A DNA stretch of 43,778 bases from an uncultured Chloroflexota bacterium (GCA_902805635.1 CADCTC010000197.1:1-43778), one strand, 5' to 3'; counted from the first letter of the stretch, positions 14,627 through 23,962 are shown. Notes: generated from the sequence alone by a model not told the origin. Made by a program: numbers and translations.

Positions 14627-15966
14627 TATCCCACCGTCAGCGGCGCGGTAGCTGCGTGAACGTGCTCCGCGCTCAGCTTGAAGAGCGCGATGCCGTTCTC
14701 CGCCAGCAGCCGCCGCGCCAGGAGCGGTGCGTCGCTCTCTGAGAGGAAGCCCGCTTCCACGCGCTCCGCGAGCACGTCCGCCAGCGCCTCGCGCGCCATC
14801 AGGCCGTGCGCGTAGCTCAGCTCCGGCATGCGGTAATCGCCGCCAAACGCCTGGATCTTGTTGTGCGGCACAGTGTCCAGCCATTCGTGCAGCTGCCGAC
14901 GCAGGACGGTGGGCGAGATGATCGCTAGCCAGCAGGCGTTGATGGAGACATTAGGGAAGTTCTTGGCCAGCGTCGCCAGCTCGCCGCCGTACGGGTAGCC
15001 GCCGTGAAACAGGTCGAAGCGCGTCTGTGGGTGCGCGCGCAGCGCCGCGGTCAGCAGCGCCGGGTTGGTGCGCCGGATATCCGGCCCATTGGGGCTTACG
15101 TTGCCCCCTTGCAGCCCGGTGTGCACCTGGTACGGCAGCCCCAGCGCCGCGGCCCGGTCGCACACCTCCTGGAATAGGAAGTCCTGCAGTGGCTTGGCTT
15201 CCGCCGGTGGGAGGTCATCGCGCAGTGCCCGTTCGAACAGCCGCTCGGCAATCGCCCGCTCCACCACGTCGAAGGCAAGTGAGCGCCGGTAGGCGAGTCC
15301 GCACTTCAGCCCGACCACTCCGGCCGCCAGGAAGCGCTCCAACATGGCGTCCATGCAGCGCAGGTAGGCGTCGAGGCTGCCGGGCCCGTCCGACCCGGCG
15401 TGCCCAGTGTCACCGGAGTTGCTGCCCTGGTTGGCGCTCTCCGCGCGTGCCAGGATCTCGTGACGGTCGCGCGCCATGATCCAGCTGTCCAGGCGCATGA
15501 CCGGCAGGAAGTAGCGCCGGTCACCGCCGTCCAGGCGGTAGATGTCGGCCAGGCAGCCAATCAGTCGCGCCTTCTCCTTGAAGAGGTGCTCGTACCACGC
15601 CACGCTGCCCGCGTTGGCCGCCACCAGCTCGGACACCTGGTGGTACGTGCCCTCGTTGAGTCCGTCTACGCCGTAGAGTGCGCGCACACAGCGCTCCACT
15701 GCCTGGCCGTAGCCGGTGGTCCGCGCGAACTCCCACCACGGCGCGAACGATTGCCAGCGCTGCTCCAGCGGGATGGTGGTGTCGCGCAGCGCCTCCATCG
15801 TGTCGTCAGGCATGCCTGCCGACACGAGGTCGTCGTCCAGGTAGTGGCCGGTCAGGTAGAAGCAGTCGGTCGCTTCTTTGGCGTGCTCCTCCGGGAGCCA
15901 CAGGTGCTCATGCGCGTCCAGCGCCCAGAGTCCCAGCACGTCTTCCCGCAGCTCACGGCGAAACAT
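14626..15966 (-). CDS. Amidohydrolase-family protein, uronate-isomerase-like, function unknown
   Basis: 446 residues, metal-dependent TIM-barrel type. DAHEHLW (His19, His21) is the N-terminal metal motif; WWEFARTTGYG (about 77-87) recalls the uronate isomerase region, and VHTGLQGGN, DLFHGGYPY and AFGGDYRMPE supply later His and Asp ligands. It could isomerise or hydrolyse uronate-like compounds; the true reaction is unknown. It begins 3 nt after the xylanase stop, so the two are co-transcribed and this enzyme may act on products of xylan breakdown. Ribosome binding would rely on coupling, since no strong site is seen. Confidence 0.72.
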   Translation of the reverse strand: MFRRELREDVLGLWALDAHEHLWLPEEHAKEATDCFYLTGHYLDDDLVSAGMPDDTMEALRDTTIPLEQRWQSFAPWWEFARTTGYGQAVERCVRALYGVDGLNEGTYHQVSELVAANAGSVAWYEHLFKEKARLIGCLADIYRLDGGDRRYFLPVMRLDSWIMARDRHEILARAESANQGSNSGDTGHAGSDGPGSLDAYLRCMDAMLERFLAAGVVGLKCGLAYRRSLAFDVVERAIAERLFERALRDDLPPAEAKPLQDFLFQEVCDRAAALGLPYQVHTGLQGGNVSPNGPDIRRTNPALLTAALRAHPQTRFDLFHGGYPYGGELATLAKNFPNVSINACWLAIISPTVLRRQLHEWLDTVPHNKIQAFGGDYRMPELSYAHGLMAREALADVLAERVEAGFLSESDAPLLARRLLAENGIALFKLSAEHVHAATAPLTVG

Positions 15967-15969
15967 GCC

Positions 15970-17886
15970 CTACTCTAGCGTCACGCGCACTGTCGAGCCA
16001 TCGCGGTCCAGCGTGGCCTGGGCCGTCCCGCGCCGCTGCCCCACTGTTGCTTCGATCTTGTAGTCACCCAGGAAGCCGCGCGTGCGGTACACGCCGTCTT
16101 CGCCGGCGCGCCCCTGCGATTCGGTGCGCCACTGGCGCAGCACCAGGTCACTCCATACTTCGGCGTTGGGCTTGGGCGACCAGTCGCGCCGGTAGAGCGC
16201 GGCGTCGGGCCGCCAGTGGCGGCCCGCCCAGAAGCCCCACATCAGCACCGCGTCCACCGCTGGGTGGCTGAAGGTCGCCAGCAGGAAGTCGCGCGTGAAG
16301 TCGGCCTGCAGCGCCTCGTCGCTGGTATCCACGTCGAACTCGGTGACCTGGATGGGCAATCCCAGCGTGGCAAAGCGGTCTAACGCCGGGCCAATTTGCG
16401 CCGGTGGCTGCACCGCCATGCCGTAGTGGCACTGGATGCCGATCCCGCCGAGCGGCGCGCCGCGGTCGAGCAGGAAGCGCGCCGTCTTGAAGAGGTGGTC
16501 TTGCCGCGCACCGGGCGCCGGGACGGTCGCTTCGTTCAGGAAGAGGCGCGCCGCCGGGTCGTGCTCGCGCGCCAGGCGGAACCAGTCCACGATCACCTCT
16601 TCGCCGAGGATGTCCATCAGGTCGTGGTTCTGGTGCGGCTCGTTCACCACATCCCAGTCGACCACTTGACCGCGTAGTGTGCTCACCTCATCCGCGATGT
16701 GGTCGTCCACGCGGCGGCGTAGCGCAGCGGGGTCGTTGCGCAGCGTCTGCACGTTCTGCGGCAACCAGCGCCAGGCCGGCCAGACCAACGTGTGGCCGCG
16801 TACCGCCAGCCCCTGGTCGCGCAGCCAGCGCAGCGCCTGCAGCGTGCGCGGCCGCTGCGACTGGTCTTCCCAGTTGGGCCACTTCAGGTCATTCTCCAGC
16901 ACTACGGTGTTGAACAGTCGTGGCACCGCCTCGCGGTACCGGTCGCCATCGGCCCCCTGTGCCACCAACTGGGCCGCTGCCACCGCCGACCCGAACCCGA
17001 ACGCGTGGCGCCGCAGTCGCACGGCTACCGTCGCGCCCGGCAGCGGCCTTCCGGCGGCGTCTGTGATCAGCACGTTGAGATCGCCCTTGCGCACCTGCTC
17101 GATGCGCGCCTCTGCCAGGCGGCGCCAGGCGGCGCCGGGCTCGCGGCCGGTGTAGGTCAGGCTGGTGCGCGGCAGGTCCTGCACGCTGATCTGCTTGCCA
17201 TAGTTCAGCACGGAGAGGCCGCCGATTTCCAGCGTCTGTGGCTGGTAGCCGAGCCGGAACAGCACCTGCGCCTCGCCGGCAGCGTAGCGCTCGGCGGCAG
17301 TGAATGGCAGCTCTACCCGGCGCCAGTCCTCCGCCTCCACCTGCGCTCCCGCGGGCAGCGTGAGCAGCTTGGTGTATGGCTCGCTCGCTTTCTCCAAGAC
17401 AAGCGCTGTGCGCGCCTCTCCCGTCTCCGCCGAGGCCGCCGCACCGCGGAGCCAGAAGGAAACGTGGATCACGTCCCCCTTTTCCACCGCCGCCACCGTC
17501 CGAGCTTGTAGCTGGATGTGGTAGTCCAGCTGTGGCTCGCGCTCGGTACGCGCCCGCAGCGCGTGGCCGAACGGCTGCCCCTCCACCACCACGCGTTCCA
17601 GCCGCGCATCTGCGGCGTTCTGCCCGTTCAAGCGGAATGCTGCCAGCGCATCCTCTGGCAGCAGCGCCACCGGCTGCGGTCCTTGTGCTCCTTGCACCCC
17701 CTGTGTGCCGGGCGCCTCCTGCGCCTGCAGTGCGCCTGCCACGCCCGACCGGCTTGTCGCTCCCGGCGTGGGCGCGCCGGCCGTGCGCGTCTCCCCTTCA
17801 GTCGCCTGGCGATCCTCCCGGCACGCGCCCAGGAGCGCGGCGGACGCGAGCAGGGTGCGGCGGGGAGCGCGCCCGAGGTCAGGCAT
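15970..17886 (-). CDS. Secreted lipoprotein GH10 endo-beta-1,4-xylanase with N-terminal carbohydrate-binding-like domain
   Basis: 638 residues. Signal with basic start and lipobox LLGAC (Cys22) predicts a surface lipoprotein. Residues about 75-230 form a beta-rich CBM4/9-like module, about 260-295 a short beta segment, and about 300-580 the GH10 barrel. Acid/base Glu416 lies in WDVVNEPH and nucleophile Glu516 in QVTEFDV; VVLENDLKWPNWE and GHTLVWPAW are other GH10 marks. The enzyme cleaves xylan or similar beta-1,4 glycans outside the cell. ATG 17886 is chosen; a TTG two codons earlier and AGGAGG about 28 nt upstream leave the exact start open. The downstream amidohydrolase follows after 3 nt. 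Confidence 0.88.
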   Translation of the reverse strand: MPDLGRAPRRTLLASAALLGACREDRQATEGETRTAGAPTPGATSRSGVAGALQAQEAPGTQGVQGAQGPQPVALLPEDALAAFRLNGQNAADARLERVVVEGQPFGHALRARTEREPQLDYHIQLQARTVAAVEKGDVIHVSFWLRGAAASAETGEARTALVLEKASEPYTKLLTLPAGAQVEAEDWRRVELPFTAAERYAAGEAQVLFRLGYQPQTLEIGGLSVLNYGKQISVQDLPRTSLTYTGREPGAAWRRLAEARIEQVRKGDLNVLITDAAGRPLPGATVAVRLRRHAFGFGSAVAAAQLVAQGADGDRYREAVPRLFNTVVLENDLKWPNWEDQSQRPRTLQALRWLRDQGLAVRGHTLVWPAWRWLPQNVQTLRNDPAALRRRVDDHIADEVSTLRGQVVDWDVVNEPHQNHDLMDILGEEVIVDWFRLAREHDPAARLFLNEATVPAPGARQDHLFKTARFLLDRGAPLGGIGIQCHYGMAVQPPAQIGPALDRFATLGLPIQVTEFDVDTSDEALQADFTRDFLLATFSHPAVDAVLMWGFWAGRHWRPDAALYRRDWSPKPNAEVWSDLVLRQWRTESQGRAGEDGVYRTRGFLGDYKIEATVGQRRGTAQATLDRDGSTVRVTLE

Positions 17887-17938
17887 ACGCAAAGCGTAGC
17901 GGGAACGTTCTCGCCTCCTGATTGCGGTTGGCCCAGTA

Positions 17939-17984
17939 CCACTTGCAGGTGGCTATCGTGGCTGGTCGAGCACCACCTGCAGGT
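17939..17984. promoter_or_regulatory. Pair of related palindromes upstream of the xylanase
   Basis: CCACTTGCAGGTGG (17939-17952, one mismatch pair) and the perfect ACCTGCAGGT (17975-17984) are spaced about 34 bp between centres, roughly three helical turns. They lie between the aminotransferase stop and the xylanase start and could be operators; no regulator is known here. Confidence 0.35.
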
Positions 17985-18045
17985 CGCCGTGGTAGGCCTT
18001 CGTGACCGCCGCGCGTGACGCCTCTACGCCGTGGTCGCGGCGTGT

Positions 18046-19170
18046 TCAGGTCGTGCAGAGGAAGCGGTCCAGGCGCTCCAGCGCTTCCGGGCAGGAGCGG
18101 CGGCCGAAGCCAAGGCGGAAGTGGTTGGCGTCGCCCGGACCAAGGTTGAACGCCGATCCCGGCATTAGGAGCACCCCTTCTTGCCGCACGAGTCGATCGG
18201 TGAATTGCTCCACGGCTTCGTCGTCGAGCAGGCGTGGGAAGCCGATACAGCCCGCGTGCGGGCGCACCCAGTCCATTCGGTGCGACCAGCGCGCTAGGAA
18301 ACGATCCACGTCCTGGAGGTTCTCGCCGATGATGGCGTGGCTGCGCGCCAGCACGGCTCGCCTGGCGCGCAGTGCGATCAACGCAAGGATCTCGCTCGGC
18401 GCGCTGGCGCAGATGGTGGTGTAGTCCTTCAGCGCGGAGAGGCGTGCCCGCAGCGCCGCGTCGTGCGTGGCGATCCACCCGATCCGCAGCCCCGCCAGCG
18501 CAAACGCTTTGGACATGACCCCAAGGCTGATGGCGCACGGGTCCGCCTCGACCGCCGCCGGCAGCAGGTCCGTGGGATCATATTCTAGGAAGCGGTAGAC
18601 CTCGTCGGAAAAGAGTGTGGCACCCGCCTCGCGCGCCACCGCTACCACCGCGTCGAAGGTGGCGCGATCCAGGTGCGCCCCGGTGGGGTTGTGCGGCGAG
18701 TTGATCACGATCGCCCGTGTGTTGGGGCGCACCGCCGCGCGCAGCGCGTCCACGTCAAGGCGCCAGCCGTCTTCGTGCCGCAGCGGCAGGAACGTGACTT
18801 CCGCTCCTGCGCCGCGCGCCACCTCGTAAAGCGATTGGTACGCCGGCCAGGTCACTATGGCGTGGTCGCCTGGCCCCACGGCAGTGTTGGCGAAGGCGAA
18901 GATCGCCTCTTCCGCGCCGGAGAAGATCAGCACCTCGTCGGGGCGCACACCTTCGTACAGCCCGGCGATCTCGGCGCGCAGCAGCGGGTGGCCGCCGGCC
19001 TCGGTGTAGCCAAGCGTGAGGTCCTGCCACAGCGCGCGCGTCTCGTCATCGGCCAGCGCCAGCAGTTCGTCCAGCCGGTAGCCGTCCAGGTCAGACGCGC
19101 ACAGCAGGTACGGCGCGTCGAACTCCCAGCGGGCGAAGTACCGCTCCAGGCGGAAGGGAGGAAGATTCAT
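18046..19170 (-). CDS. Class I/II pyridoxal-phosphate aminotransferase
   Basis: 374 residues. Lys221 in VMSKAFALAGLRIGW binds PLP; NSPHNPTGA (Asn161), SDEVYR (Asp189, Tyr192) and an Arg near FRLGFGR complete the fold-type I active site. The enzyme transfers amino groups between amino and keto acids, or could be a C-S lyase-like member; the substrate cannot be assigned. It starts 6 nt after the stop of the GNAT gene and is likely co-transcribed with it. The start at MNLPPFRL fits the usual length. Confidence 0.87.
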   Translation of the reverse strand: MNLPPFRLERYFARWEFDAPYLLCASDLDGYRLDELLALADDETRALWQDLTLGYTEAGGHPLLRAEIAGLYEGVRPDEVLIFSGAEEAIFAFANTAVGPGDHAIVTWPAYQSLYEVARGAGAEVTFLPLRHEDGWRLDVDALRAAVRPNTRAIVINSPHNPTGAHLDRATFDAVVAVAREAGATLFSDEVYRFLEYDPTDLLPAAVEADPCAISLGVMSKAFALAGLRIGWIATHDAALRARLSALKDYTTICASAPSEILALIALRARRAVLARSHAIIGENLQDVDRFLARWSHRMDWVRPHAGCIGFPRLLDDEAVEQFTDRLVRQEGVLLMPGSAFNLGPGDANHFRLGFGRRSCPEALERLDRFLCTT

Positions 19171-19176
19171 GGAAGG

Positions 19177-20340
19177 TTAAAAATGGTCGATCTGCCACAT
19201 ATGGGGATAGCCAGTGGGGAACAGGGCGCGGAGCAGCTCAACATCCGCGTCATTGCAGGCGTCCGGGTGCTGCCAGCAAATGGCGTCAATACCCTGGTAG
19301 CCCATCATTAGCTGGCAGAGGCGCTGCTGAGGCACGGTCAGGCTGATGGTGCGTCCACCGCCGTGGTCGCCAAGCTGCACCGTCGCTCGCATTTCCGGCT
19401 CCTCGCCCTGCGCCACGCAGGTCAGCTCCAGCGCGTTTGGCTGCTCTCCTTCAGGCAGCGCTTGCGCCCGCGCAGCCAGCGCCGGCTGGAGGGCATCCAC
19501 CAGCGCCTTCAGGTCAACGATGCGACCCATGCCATCTGCGTTGGCGGAGTAGGTGATCTCCACCTTGCAGCCGGCCTGCCGCAGCAGCAGCGCCAGCGGC
19601 TCGTCCGGGGGTAATGGCAGGCGCACCTGCTCCAGCCGGCGTTCTACCGCCTCATGCGCCAGCGCCGCGACGAGCGCTGCTCCGGCCGTGGACACGCTCT
19701 CCGCGGGGACCACTACCTCCAGCACGCGAAACTGCGCGGGGTTGCCGCTCAGCACGGCGTACCCCAATAGGTGGCCGCCCGCTTCCGCCACCAGGGTGCG
19801 CCGGGCGTGTGTCCACCAGTGCTCGGTCTCGCGCTTCGGCGTCGGATCCAGCTTGTCCACCTTGCGCTGCAGCGTCCCGCTACGCCGTGCGTTCGTGCGG
19901 TCGTAGAGGGCGAGCAGGGCAGGCGCATCCTCAGGAGTGCCGGGTCGCACCGTGGGTTGCGGAGTGGTGGGGGGTGTTCCACTCCCGTCGGAGGCAAGGC
20001 GTTCGGCGTCGCGGGTGGCTACGTTCACGGCGTACTGGGGCAGCACCGGCGTGTAGCCGAACCGGTGGTAGAAGTCCGGCACGCCGAACAACACCGAGAG
20101 CGGGTAGCGCTCCTCGCGCATGCGCGCCACCGCCGCGCTCAGCATCTGCACGCCCAGCCGCTTGCCACGGTGCGCGGGGTGGGTCACCACGTCGGCGACG
20201 CCAGCCATTGGGACGCCTACCCCCGCCACCCGCATGGTGTAGCGTCCGACCGCCAGCCGTGCCACCGCCTCTTCGCCCTCGAAGAGCTTCAGCCTGAACC
20301 CACCGTCATCCGCCGCCTCGTGGCGTACCTCGGCCGCCAT
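19177..20340 (-). CDS. GNAT-family N-acetyltransferase, Eis-like
   Basis: 387 residues. An N-terminal GNAT domain has PAHRGKRLGVQMLSAA (acetyl-CoA pyrophosphate loop, Q/RxxGxG/A type) near residue 75, followed by a second GNAT-like domain and an SCP2-like C-terminal region with the acidic end typical of Eis proteins. Such three-domain enzymes acetylate amines including aminoglycosides, but their native substrate is usually unknown. ATG 20340 has GGGAGGG upstream. The aminotransferase follows 6 nt downstream. Confidence 0.8.
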   Translation of the reverse strand: MAAEVRHEAADDGGFRLKLFEGEEAVARLAVGRYTMRVAGVGVPMAGVADVVTHPAHRGKRLGVQMLSAAVARMREERYPLSVLFGVPDFYHRFGYTPVLPQYAVNVATRDAERLASDGSGTPPTTPQPTVRPGTPEDAPALLALYDRTNARRSGTLQRKVDKLDPTPKRETEHWWTHARRTLVAEAGGHLLGYAVLSGNPAQFRVLEVVVPAESVSTAGAALVAALAHEAVERRLEQVRLPLPPDEPLALLLRQAGCKVEITYSANADGMGRIVDLKALVDALQPALAARAQALPEGEQPNALELTCVAQGEEPEMRATVQLGDHGGGRTISLTVPQQRLCQLMMGYQGIDAICWQHPDACNDADVELLRALFPTGYPHMWQIDHF

Positions 20341-20484
20341 GTCTTGAGCCCTCCCAATCAGGCGCACTGGCCCTGTTCCTGCGTCGTCCACTGTGTGCTT
20401 CGGTGAGCCTCTGTGGCCCGCAGCCGGTCACTGTGAAGCATCACTGTACCGTCATCACTTGACGCAAGGGGTGTACTTACCAGC

Positions 20485-20715
20485 ATGAAGATCACCGTCT
20501 GGACCAAGATCGGCTGCGGCTGGTGCGATGAAGTCACGGAGCTGCTGCGCGCGCGCAACGTGCCCTTCGAGGAGCGCGTGGTGACCGGCAACCGCGAGTA
20601 CTTCCAGGAGATGGTGAAGAAGTCCGGCCAGACGCTGGCCCCGGTGGTGGACATCGACGGCCACTTGCTGATCGATACCGATGCCGATGCAGTGGAGGCC
20701 TACCTGGACCGGTGA
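20485..20715 (+). CDS. Glutaredoxin-like thiol-disulfide protein
   Basis: 76 residues, single thioredoxin-fold domain. CGWC (Cys11, Cys14) is the redox motif, LAPVVDID has the cis-proline, and DTDADAVEAYL closes the last helix. NrdH or GrxC-type proteins of this length reduce cytosolic disulfides. It stands alone on the plus strand, divergent from the GNAT gene 144 nt away and 9 nt from the M24 gene it converges on. Confidence 0.85.
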   Translation: MKITVWTKIGCGWCDEVTELLRARNVPFEERVVTGNREYFQEMVKKSGQTLAPVVDIDGHLLIDTDADAVEAYLDR

Positions 20716-20724
20716 CCGACACAG

Positions 20725-21924
20725 CTACAGCAGCCGGATCACCTCGTGCTGCACGGGCGTGTACACCTGCGGCCCGCCGGCGGTCATGACGGCATTCAGC
20801 TCCAGCCGCACGCCGAAGTCACCCGACAGGTAGATACCCGGTTCCACGGAGAAGGCCACGCCCGGCAGCACCGCGCGCACGTCGTGCGTCTCGAAGTCGT
20901 CCAAGCACACGCCGGCCGAGCCGTGTACTTCCTCCGGGCCCAGGTTATGGCCCGTGCGGTGGGTGAACTGCTGCCCAAATCCCTCGCCCGCGATGTAGTC
21001 GCGCACTGCACGGTCGATCTCCCACCCTTGTGGGGCACGCCCTTCCAGCGCCGCCTGCTGCAGGCGCTCCAGCGCCAGGTCGCGCCCGCGGCGCACTACC
21101 TCGAAGACGCGCTGGTGGCGTTCGGGCACGGGTGATGGGCCGGTCCACGCCACCCAGGTCACGTCGGCAAACGGCGAGCCCGGCTGGTCCAGCCGCGCCC
21201 AGAGGTCGATCAGCAGCCACTGGTCGCGCTTGATGGGCAGGCTCTTTTCCGGGGTCGGCTCATAGTGCGGGTTGGCGCTGTTGGGTCCCACCGCCACGGT
21301 TGGCCGGTAGATCGTCGCCAGGCCGCGCGCCGCGAATTGCTGCTCGATGAACCGGCTCACCTCGTACTCGTCCACCGCCTGCCCGGCATCCAGGCGTTCC
21401 CGCACCAGCGCGAAGGCCTCATTCTTGACCGCGTCCACCAGCTGCGCCGCCTGGTCGTGCTGCGCTACCTGGTGCTCGTCCCACTGCGCGATGGCGAGCT
21501 GCAGCAGGTCGGCCGAGCTGGCCACCTCCGCGCCGAGCGAGCGCACCACGTCCAGCGTGCCGCCGTCCACGCGCGAGACGTACGGCAGCTCGCCCATGGG
21601 CGAATACTCCATGGCGACGGTGCCGCCGCTCAGCCCAAACGCGGCCAGGGCGGCGCGCAGCGACTCGCCGTTGTGATAGCTGCGCAGCTCCCAGCGCGGA
21701 TCGGAAAGACCGCCCGCCTCGATTGAGTGCGCCAGCAGCACCACCCGGCCGTCTGCGCCGATCCAGCAGAACGTGCGGCGCGTGAGGTGCCCGCCGACCG
21801 GTTGCCCACCCAGCACCTGCCAGAACAGCGGGTTGTTGCCGCGGAAGTCCATCAGCAGCCACCCACGCCACCCGCGTTCTTGGAGGTGGCCCAGAACTGC
21901 GTCGCGCCGCTCCCAGAATGCCAT
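20725..21924 (-). CDS. M24-family metallopeptidase, Xaa-Pro aminopeptidase-like
   Basis: 399 residues. The N-terminal creatinase-like half is followed by a pita-bread domain with all five metal ligands: Asp240 (LLIDLW), Asp254 (FADVTW), His326 (THRTGHNLG), Glu361 (SVEPGIY) and Glu375 (VRLELN). It should remove N-terminal residues before proline in the cytoplasm. It is the last gene of an operon with the methyltransferase (18 nt upstream) and the Ldh_2 dehydrogenase. The ATG 21924 start is the natural one. Confidence 0.88.
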   Translation of the reverse strand: MAFWERRDAVLGHLQERGWRGWLLMDFRGNNPLFWQVLGGQPVGGHLTRRTFCWIGADGRVVLLAHSIEAGGLSDPRWELRSYHNGESLRAALAAFGLSGGTVAMEYSPMGELPYVSRVDGGTLDVVRSLGAEVASSADLLQLAIAQWDEHQVAQHDQAAQLVDAVKNEAFALVRERLDAGQAVDEYEVSRFIEQQFAARGLATIYRPTVAVGPNSANPHYEPTPEKSLPIKRDQWLLIDLWARLDQPGSPFADVTWVAWTGPSPVPERHQRVFEVVRRGRDLALERLQQAALEGRAPQGWEIDRAVRDYIAGEGFGQQFTHRTGHNLGPEEVHGSAGVCLDDFETHDVRAVLPGVAFSVEPGIYLSGDFGVRLELNAVMTAGGPQVYTPVQHEVIRLL

Positions 21925-21942
21925 AGTCGGTTTAAAGGGCCT

Positions 21943-22797
21943 TTACTTCTTTGCCGTGACGTAGATCGCTTCGCTGGGGAGGCGCACGGCGCCGTCGCGG
22001 GTGTACGGCGCCAGGTCCGCCAGGATGCGCTCGCGCAGCTGGTCGCGCTCGGCGCCGGAGAGTCCCTGTATGGCGGCGCGTACGGCGGGCGGGCCCTGCT
22101 CGACGCGCAGCGTCCACAGCTCCTCGATGCTCTTGGAGACGAAGTCCAGCGTATGTCGCTCGCTGCGCACGTCACGGAAGCCGGCCTCGGACACCTGGCG
22201 CTCGATCAGCCCCGGCTCGCCCAGCGACAGTGGTGTGGGCAGCCGGAGCTCTGGTGCCTCCGGCGGCACCAATGGTCCGAGGTGGCGGTTGACGAGGGAG
22301 AAGCAGAGCACACGGTCGGGCGCGCTCCACACTACTACGCCCAGCTCGCCGCCGGGCTTCAGCACGCGCCGTATCTCGCGCAGCGCCTGGACGGGATCAG
22401 GGACGAACATCAGCCCGAACTGGCAGTACGCCACGTCGAACGAAGCGTCTGGGAGGTCCAGCGCCTCAGCGCCCATCGCCCGGAACGAGACATTGTTCAG
22501 GCCCGCCTCGCGTGCGCGCCGCGCGATCTCGGCCTCCCACTCAGGCGCTAGGTCGGTCGCCACCACCTGGCCGTCCGGCCCCAGGGCCTGCGCCGCCGCG
22601 ATGGCAACTACGCCCGGTCCGGTGGCCACGTCCAGCACGCGTCCACCGGCGGGAGGCGGCAGCAGCTGGAGCAACACGAGCGTGTGCGCCGCCGTGTTCG
22701 ACGACGCCTCGTCGATGTAGGCCTGTGTGCGCGCGCCCCAGCTCTTGCGCATGCTCTCGCGCACGTACTCTGCGCTGGGCTGCTCGGTTGCTGTCAT
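21943..22797 (-). CDS. Class I SAM-dependent methyltransferase
   Basis: 284 residues. The SAM-binding loop LDVATGPGVVA is at about 55-65, followed by VVATDL (acidic end of strand 2), ALDLPDASFDVAYCQFG and LREIRRVLKPGGELGVVVW, the standard UbiE/COQ5-type order of motifs. The substrate is unknown. It sits 19 nt downstream of the Ldh_2 gene and 18 nt upstream of the peptidase gene, so the three form one transcription unit. Confidence 0.85.
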   Translation of the reverse strand: MTATEQPSAEYVRESMRKSWGARTQAYIDEASSNTAAHTLVLLQLLPPPAGGRVLDVATGPGVVAIAAAQALGPDGQVVATDLAPEWEAEIARRAREAGLNNVSFRAMGAEALDLPDASFDVAYCQFGLMFVPDPVQALREIRRVLKPGGELGVVVWSAPDRVLCFSLVNRHLGPLVPPEAPELRLPTPLSLGEPGLIERQVSEAGFRDVRSERHTLDFVSKSIEELWTLRVEQGPPAVRAAIQGLSGAERDQLRERILADLAPYTRDGAVRLPSEAIYVTAKK

Positions 22798-22816
22798 CGG
22801 TGTTTGCTCCGGCGTG

Positions 22817-23854
22817 CTAGAGCTTGGGCATCTCGACGCCCAGCTCCTGGGCGGCCTTGGCGATGGCGTCCCACGTGTCGGGCGCGACGGGCACTCCGCT
22901 CTGACGGCGTTCGGCGCGGGAGTTCGCTTCGGGGCCGCCGGGCAGCAGCACCTTTGAGAAGCCGGGCGCCGCGGGCACCGCCTCTACCGCCGACGCCAGG
23001 TTGTCAATCGTGCTGGTGTAGGCGTCCTCGTCGGCAAAGGCGCGTGGGTTGATCGCCATTACGAAGACGCCGCCGCCGCGCCCCTCGGTCGCCGCCGACT
23101 CGGCGGTCAGGCCCGCCCCCAGGAAGGCCGCCACCAGCGAGAGGCCGTAGCCCTTGTGGCCGCCGAAGGGCAGGATCATGCCGCCGGCATAGAAGTCCTC
23201 TGGGTTCGTGGACGGCTTGCCTTCCTTGTCCACGATGCTGCCCGGCGGCAGCTCGGCGTGCTTGGCACGCGCCACCTGGATCTTGCCCTCCGCGACGACC
23301 GTCGTCGCGAAGTCCACCACCGCGCGCTTCTCCTTACCGGGGATGCCGAAAGAGATGGGGTTAGTGCCGAAGTGGCGTTGCGCCCCGCCGAACGGCGCCG
23401 AGTGGCCGGAGGTTGGTCCCGCGGAGCCGTAGGAGACAAAGGCGATGTAGCCACGGTCGGCGGCTTCCTCGGAGTAGTCACCCAGGCGGCCGATGTGGTT
23501 GCAGTGCCGGATCGAAACGCCGCCGATGCCGGTCTCGCCGGCCTTGCGGATCGCCACATCCAGCGCGAACGACGCCGCCACCTGCCCGAAACCGCGCTGC
23601 CCGTCCACCACCGCGGCGCCGGCCTGCTCCTTCACTATGATGGGCCGTCCGTCCGCCACTATTCGCCCGGCTTTGATCTGCGAGACGTACGCCGGGATGC
23701 GGATCACGCCGTGGCTGTCGTGCCCGGAGAGGTTGGCCTTCACCAGGTGGCGCGCCACGTGCGCCGCCAGGTCCTCCGGCGTCCCCGCCGCGGCGAAGAC
23801 CCGCGTCGCCACGTCCTCCAGTGTCTCCGCCTTGATCGCCAGCATGTCTGCCAT
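22817..23854 (-). CDS. Malate/L-lactate dehydrogenase (Ldh_2) family oxidoreductase
   Basis: 345 residues. The N-terminal LSGHDSHGVIRIPAYV carries the conserved His45/His48, RHCNHIGRLGDY the NAD-region His, and PFGGHKGYGLSL the C-terminal loop typical of this family, which reduces or oxidises 2-hydroxy acids such as malate, lactate, ureidoglycolate or sugar-acid derivatives with NAD(P). ATG 23854 is chosen with GGGAGCAGGAA upstream; upstream reading frame is not protein-like. It heads an operon with a methyltransferase and an M24 peptidase, and a TATAAT lies about 75 nt upstream. Confidence 0.86.
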   Translation of the reverse strand: MADMLAIKAETLEDVATRVFAAAGTPEDLAAHVARHLVKANLSGHDSHGVIRIPAYVSQIKAGRIVADGRPIIVKEQAGAAVVDGQRGFGQVAASFALDVAIRKAGETGIGGVSIRHCNHIGRLGDYSEEAADRGYIAFVSYGSAGPTSGHSAPFGGAQRHFGTNPISFGIPGKEKRAVVDFATTVVAEGKIQVARAKHAELPPGSIVDKEGKPSTNPEDFYAGGMILPFGGHKGYGLSLVAAFLGAGLTAESAATEGRGGGVFVMAINPRAFADEDAYTSTIDNLASAVEAVPAAPGFSKVLLPGGPEANSRAERRQSGVPVAPDTWDAIAKAAQELGVEMPKL

Positions 23855-23933
23855 TGCTGTTCCTGCTCCCCTACTTTGTCTGCGGTGCCGTTTCCCGTAC
23901 TGTGCCGGTCGGCGCTGTGCGTGCAGCGGGGGC

Positions 23934-23962
23934 ATTATAGGCGTGGCAGCGCCTAGAGCGAT
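23934..23962 (-). promoter_or_regulatory. Probable promoter for the Ldh_2 operon
   Basis: TATAAT on the minus strand occupies 23934-23939 and would start transcription about 70 nt before the Ldh_2 ATG. The -35 would fall inside the 3' end of the upstream gene and is not a good match. Confidence 0.4.

Noticed and set aside
17879-18538. Minus-strand frame between aminotransferase and xylanase
   Set aside because: Mostly antisense-frame shadow; a short DLQVVLDQPR-like stretch before a TAG could be a relic but is too short to call.
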